Shown one piece after another: positions 60,631-64,000 of a DNA stretch of 64,000 nucleotides (its first letter is position 1; the number at the start of each line of letters is the position of its first letter). The notes under the pieces were generated by a model that saw nothing but the letters and a program-made list of their open reading frames with translations, ran no database searches and was not told the DNA's origin. Where the stretch lies: positions 248,001-312,000 of the forward strand of contig CAUEEP010000731.1 in assembly GCA_958450365.1 (NCBI GenBank), given 5' to 3'. The translations under genes and the position numbers were made by a program. Origin of the DNA: Mesorhabditis belari (lineage: Eukaryota; Nematoda; Chromadorea; Rhabditida; Rhabditidae).

Positions 60631-62607
60631 TTAAAGAGCAATTTTCGTTTCACTCTGATTTCCCTCTAGACCAATATTGCCGACGACAAGCGGAAGCTCA
60701 CAACTCACACTCGATTTGATGGTTTCTGTTGAACGAGAAGTTATCTGAAAAACTGGTAATCTATAGAGTTCAGTATTTGTCAAACGTTTATGTCATGACA
60801 ATTAGAATGCGATCTAAAAAAAGCTGACTTTCAAATGATAGGTGACGCTGGTTATGGCACATTCGAATGAAGCAATCACCGTTGGGATTTCGATTGGAAT
60901 TGTGAAAACTCCTGTGTCTTTTGATGAAACTTGAACAGCCTAAATTGTGTTTTTTATGCTTCTTAGGTTGAAAAAACTTGAGAGTTTGATATTATTTGTA
61001 TTTCAGAAACACTTTTACTGTTAAATCACGTTACACATACCGTTTTCTTCGTTTCCAGAATTTTATCCGTCGTTCGTCTGTTGTTGTGACCGATTGTTGG
61101 TCCCATTTGAAAGGAATCGTCAAGTGAAAATCTTGCGTTCACATTTTCCCAAGCGAGAAAAATGACTCGTTGAACGAATTGAATTTCAAGCTGAAATTTT
61201 TTTTGACTGAAAGAGATCAGGTTCTATTGTCGGTGGGAATTTCCTAAAAAATCTCCTTCAAGCGAGTCTAATTTACAAGTTTCACCTCGTCAATCATGCT
61301 CGAACTCGCATTATCGATGGTGACTGTTACGGGCAGGATTTCCCTCAGAATGCAGCCTTTCCGCGGAATAGATGCCTAACAACAAAGTTTATGCCACAAA
61401 AATTCAAGTTTACTGTCATTTTTGGAAGTCTCTTTTACTCAAATGCTGAAGACTCACTTTTAAGGAAACAAATCCTTTTTTGAGGAGGGGAAGACCGATA
61501 TTGACTGCTTTGGGAATGACTGAGATTTCATTGAAAACGCTAGGAGAAAGCCGCAGATCGGAGACTCGACCCACTGTGAATTCCTGACAAAAAAGTGATA
61601 CAAATCACAGTTGAAATTGAAATTTTAATTTTGAAAGTTTAAAAAAGGTGGAAGACCAAATTTTCACTTTTTTAATTCACCAGAAAACTTTCGCCTCACT
61701 GCTTTCGTGAATGAATAAATAACTAATTTTCTCGTTTGCCCAAAAGTTTTTCCATTCACTCACTGCTTCCGAAGTTTTATTGAGAGCCCAACGTCCTGTG
61801 TCCACCACAACTTGCACCAAATAACTGATTTTCCCTTTTGCCCAAAAGTCTTTCCCGCCGAATGTGGGTAGGCTTTTAAGTGGGAGGAGAAAGCTGAAAA
61901 GTGTAGATGAAAGAAAACAAAAGCGCTTTTACTTGAATGGGATTTGTAGCTCTCCACTGGGAATGAAAGGCTGCTCAGCGCATTTCCCCCAAGAACGACT
62001 CTCCTCATTGATCACGTCGAGTGTTGCCCAGAAACCACTATAATCAACTTGTTTCCTATCTTTGTTTCGGAAACTTTTTTTATGCAAACATAGAAACAGT
62101 GAATTTTTCATGAGTTCATTGTTATAACAAATATTGGATACAGTAGAGCAAAAATGATTTGTATGAACTTCACTTTTTTAAGGTTAGTCAAATTGCAAGT
62201 AGTTCAAATCCGATTTCGCAAAAAACCTATCAATATTTTGGTTCTATGCTCTTCAAGCATTCTCTATATTTGTTGCTAGATTGCTAGAGTGATCAAAGTT
62301 CTTTAAGTTTGAACTTTACAAACACTAACTTTTGCATTAGACTTTTGACTAACAGAAAAAAAATCAGCAGATCACGAACCCCTGTTTGTTGACATTCCAA
62401 TTATTTTTCGCCACTCCAACGGCTTTTATCAGCACTTGTCGAGCTTCTTGTGTTTGCTTTGACTAAAGACTTTTTAGTTATTCAATCGAAAGCATGTTGT
62501 TCTTCAAATGCTCTTTTCAAACTCACACAAATGACCACATGTCCAATGACATTTTCACCTGGAAAGTAAATGGGTGGACATCGAGAAAAGTGAATGCAAA
62601 AGTCCAT
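60631..62607 (-). CDS. Arrestin domain-containing protein (ARRDC/ARRD family), 341 aa, 9 exons
   Basis: Alpha-arrestin-type adaptor, expected in the cytoplasm and at endosomal membranes, linking cargo to ubiquitin ligases. Exons on the minus strand: 62607-62527, 62462-62380, 62073-61933, 61893-61764, 61583-61458, 61375-61286, 61190-61041, 60939-60829, 60744-60631; all in frame. N-terminal arrestin fold: HFSRCPPIYFPGENVIGHVV, AVGVAKNNW, PSGELQIPFNFLLP, KISYLVQVVVDTGRWALNK. C-terminal fold: RKGCILREILPVTVTIDNAS, FTIPIEIPTVIASFECA, ITSVTYHLK, ELPLVVGNIGL. The ATG lies three bases after an AATTCAG acceptor (62611-62612). No PPxY motif, common in vertebrate ARRDC tails, was seen. Nematodes have many ARRD paralogues, so no specific symbol is given. 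Confidence 0.9.
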
Positions 62608-62612
62608 CTGCT

Positions 62613-63719
62613 GAATTTCAGTTTTAAGCATTCAAAAGCTAAGCGAATAAAGTCAATGATTTGTATTACAGCAATTCAAAATTAGAAAAAAAATGAGACT
62701 TAATATTTAGAAATTCCGCTTTTATTCGCCTAAAAAGAATAGTCACTGGAAAATCGACAGGCAACTTTCGCAATCCTCTCTTGATAAGGCATTTCCATGG
62801 CTGTTTCTTTGCTCTTTTCTTCTCAGGATTTAAAACGTCATTCGAAAGTTGCGAAACAGATTTTCAATCTCAATTCTGAGCAAACTTCTTGTGATAAATT
62901 CTTTCTGACTTCAGAATTCAGTTGATGATTTTCAAAGATCAAAAAAACAAAGCATCATTTATTTCAGCACTCCAAATTTCTCCGAATAATTGGGACGAAC
63001 GACATGCAGTTGACGGATGGACGGCAGATTTGCTCTTATGTGGACGGGTTGCTTCAACGTGATTGCTCTTTCGAAAACTCATCAACAGACTAAATTTTCT
63101 GAATTCGCCTTGAGTAGTCAGAAAATTCAGGTGACCACCAGATAATCCATCAATTTACTCGAAAATGTACCTGAGCGACGGAGAATGTCATCAAAAAGGC
63201 GATGAAAAAAAAGAAATTTTGTCAGTTCTTTTTCGAAGCAACACTTTCCAAAGGATTTTTATCGAAAAATGGCATAAAAATAGTGAAACCACTCGCCAAG
63301 ATAAATTAAAAAGGACTTCCGGGCAAGAAAAAGCGCTAACTTCATCAATTTCTACAAAGAAACCTTACTTCTACAATCAAAATAACGTTTTTTGATTGTT
63401 GAATTTCAGCTGGTAATGAAAGAAGCCTGAAGTTCTCGAAGAAATGGCTTGAGTTTCCAGGTGATGGATTTCATCAGGTAGTAGCTCGAAAAAACACTCA
63501 TTAAATTATGCCCAATTGGTTTCGGGCTCATTGCACACGGGATTTTAGAGGAATATTGGACTTACCGATGTTTATGTTGAGTTTGCGAGGCGTAGTCTCG
63601 ACAACTAGCATGATATCTTCTTGTTTAAAGGCTCTTGAACTTGCCTTGAACTTGCTACAATTTCCAGATGACTTAGAGAGTCATTGATTGTTTCTAAGTA
63701 CTTTAGCCTAAAAAGAAAA
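62613..63719. other. Upstream flank of the arrestin gene with unassigned exon-like pieces (-)
   Basis: Two minus-strand pieces look coding: MLVVETTPRKLNINI, ending at a strong ATCG|GTAAGT donor (about 63563-63611), and a frame ending QLHVVRPNYSEKFGVLK-stop (about 62965-63080). They could belong to another small gene or to 5' extensions of the arrestin gene. I could not link them into a model. Confidence 0.25.
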
Positions 63720-64000
63720 ACCTTTAACAAAAGGAAAACGCCTGTGAAAAAGTCGTTTGATTTGTATTTTTGTAGCAAAATTGAGGCGACATTTTGTTGC
63801 TCTGGGTCAGCTCGTGAGGAGCCCATTTTCCAACTCGATTCTTTTCCCAAGTTTGTGTAAATAGTTTTTGATTGTCATATGGGATACTTCAAATATTTCT
63901 GCCAACTCACGAACGGTGAGTGTTGGGCAATCTTCAATTAAGGCGAGCAAGTCATCGTCGACCACTTCTGGAGGATGTCCTTGGTGTGGCTCGTCTACGA
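63720..64000 (-). pseudogene. Decayed mariner-type transposase, N-terminal part, runs off the window
   Basis: The minus strand encodes a helix-turn-helix segment (VRELAEIFEVSHMTIKNYLH KLGK) preceded by GHPPEVVDDDLLALIED, followed by KWAPHELT in a second frame and SILLQKYKSNDFF in a third. This is the order of the mariner transposase DNA-binding region and linker. At least two frameshifts make it non-functional. The 5' end lies beyond base 64000 and no catalytic domain is visible downstream. Confidence 0.7.

Overview
The window is nuclear DNA from a nematode. Genes are split into many short exons joined by short introns, with TTTTCAG/TTTTAG-type 3' splice sites. Several start codons lie a few bases after such a site with no upstream exon, as expected for spliced-leader trans-splicing. 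One three-gene cluster has operon spacing, and the gene set is typical of nematodes (ACL acyltransferase, AGE-1, arrestin-domain protein, TSP1/C6-like secreted protein). Introns and intergenic DNA are AT-rich and full of short palindromic elements. Gene models were built by hand from splice consensus and frame continuity. Unless noted, every listed exon junction keeps the reading frame.

Layout. 0.56-3.07 kb (+): LCLAT1/ACL-8/9/10-like lysophospholipid acyltransferase, 13 exons. 5.4-16.6 kb, possibly to 23.2 kb (-): class II Rab11-FIP (RAB11FIP3/4-like), a coiled-coil protein ending in a Rab11-binding domain, with large introns and up to three alternative first exons. 16.6-30.5 kb: no confident gene; palindromic elements, tandem repeats and many copies of a GTTTCAA/TTGAAAC heptamer. 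30.56-35.35 kb (-): RBR-type E3 ubiquitin ligase, 26 exons. 35.95-39.75 kb (+): probable operon of an unrecognised small gene, intronless ubxn-6 and mdt-8. 40.57-53.35 kb (+): age-1-like class I PI3-kinase catalytic subunit, 34 exons, 1,082 aa, its introns carrying MITEs, a Merlin-like element nested in a MITE, and a minisatellite. 55.55-59.20 kb (+): secreted protein of duplicated TSP1-like and C6-like modules, 25 exons, followed by a 13-bp minisatellite. 60.63-62.61 kb (-): arrestin-domain protein, 9 exons. 63.7-64.0 kb (-): decayed mariner-type transposase running off the window.

Functions. age-1 encodes the lipid kinase of insulin/IGF-like signalling. UBXN-6 is a p97/CDC-48 cofactor, MDT-8 is Mediator head subunit 8, and the RBR protein is a ubiquitin ligase. 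The Rab11-FIP, the arrestin-domain protein and UBXN-6 are all linked to endosomal traffic. I see no sign that the genes form one pathway apart from the operon.

The most interesting signal is non-genic. The heptamer GTTTCAA (either strand) occurs about once every 0.5 kb across the Rab11-FIP locus, the gene-poor stretch after it and the age-1 introns, roughly ten times the rate expected from composition. It is rare in the compact RBR/operon block and the distal block. It resembles the core of the nematode 21U-RNA (piRNA) upstream motif, so this may be an intronic/intergenic piRNA-producing domain.
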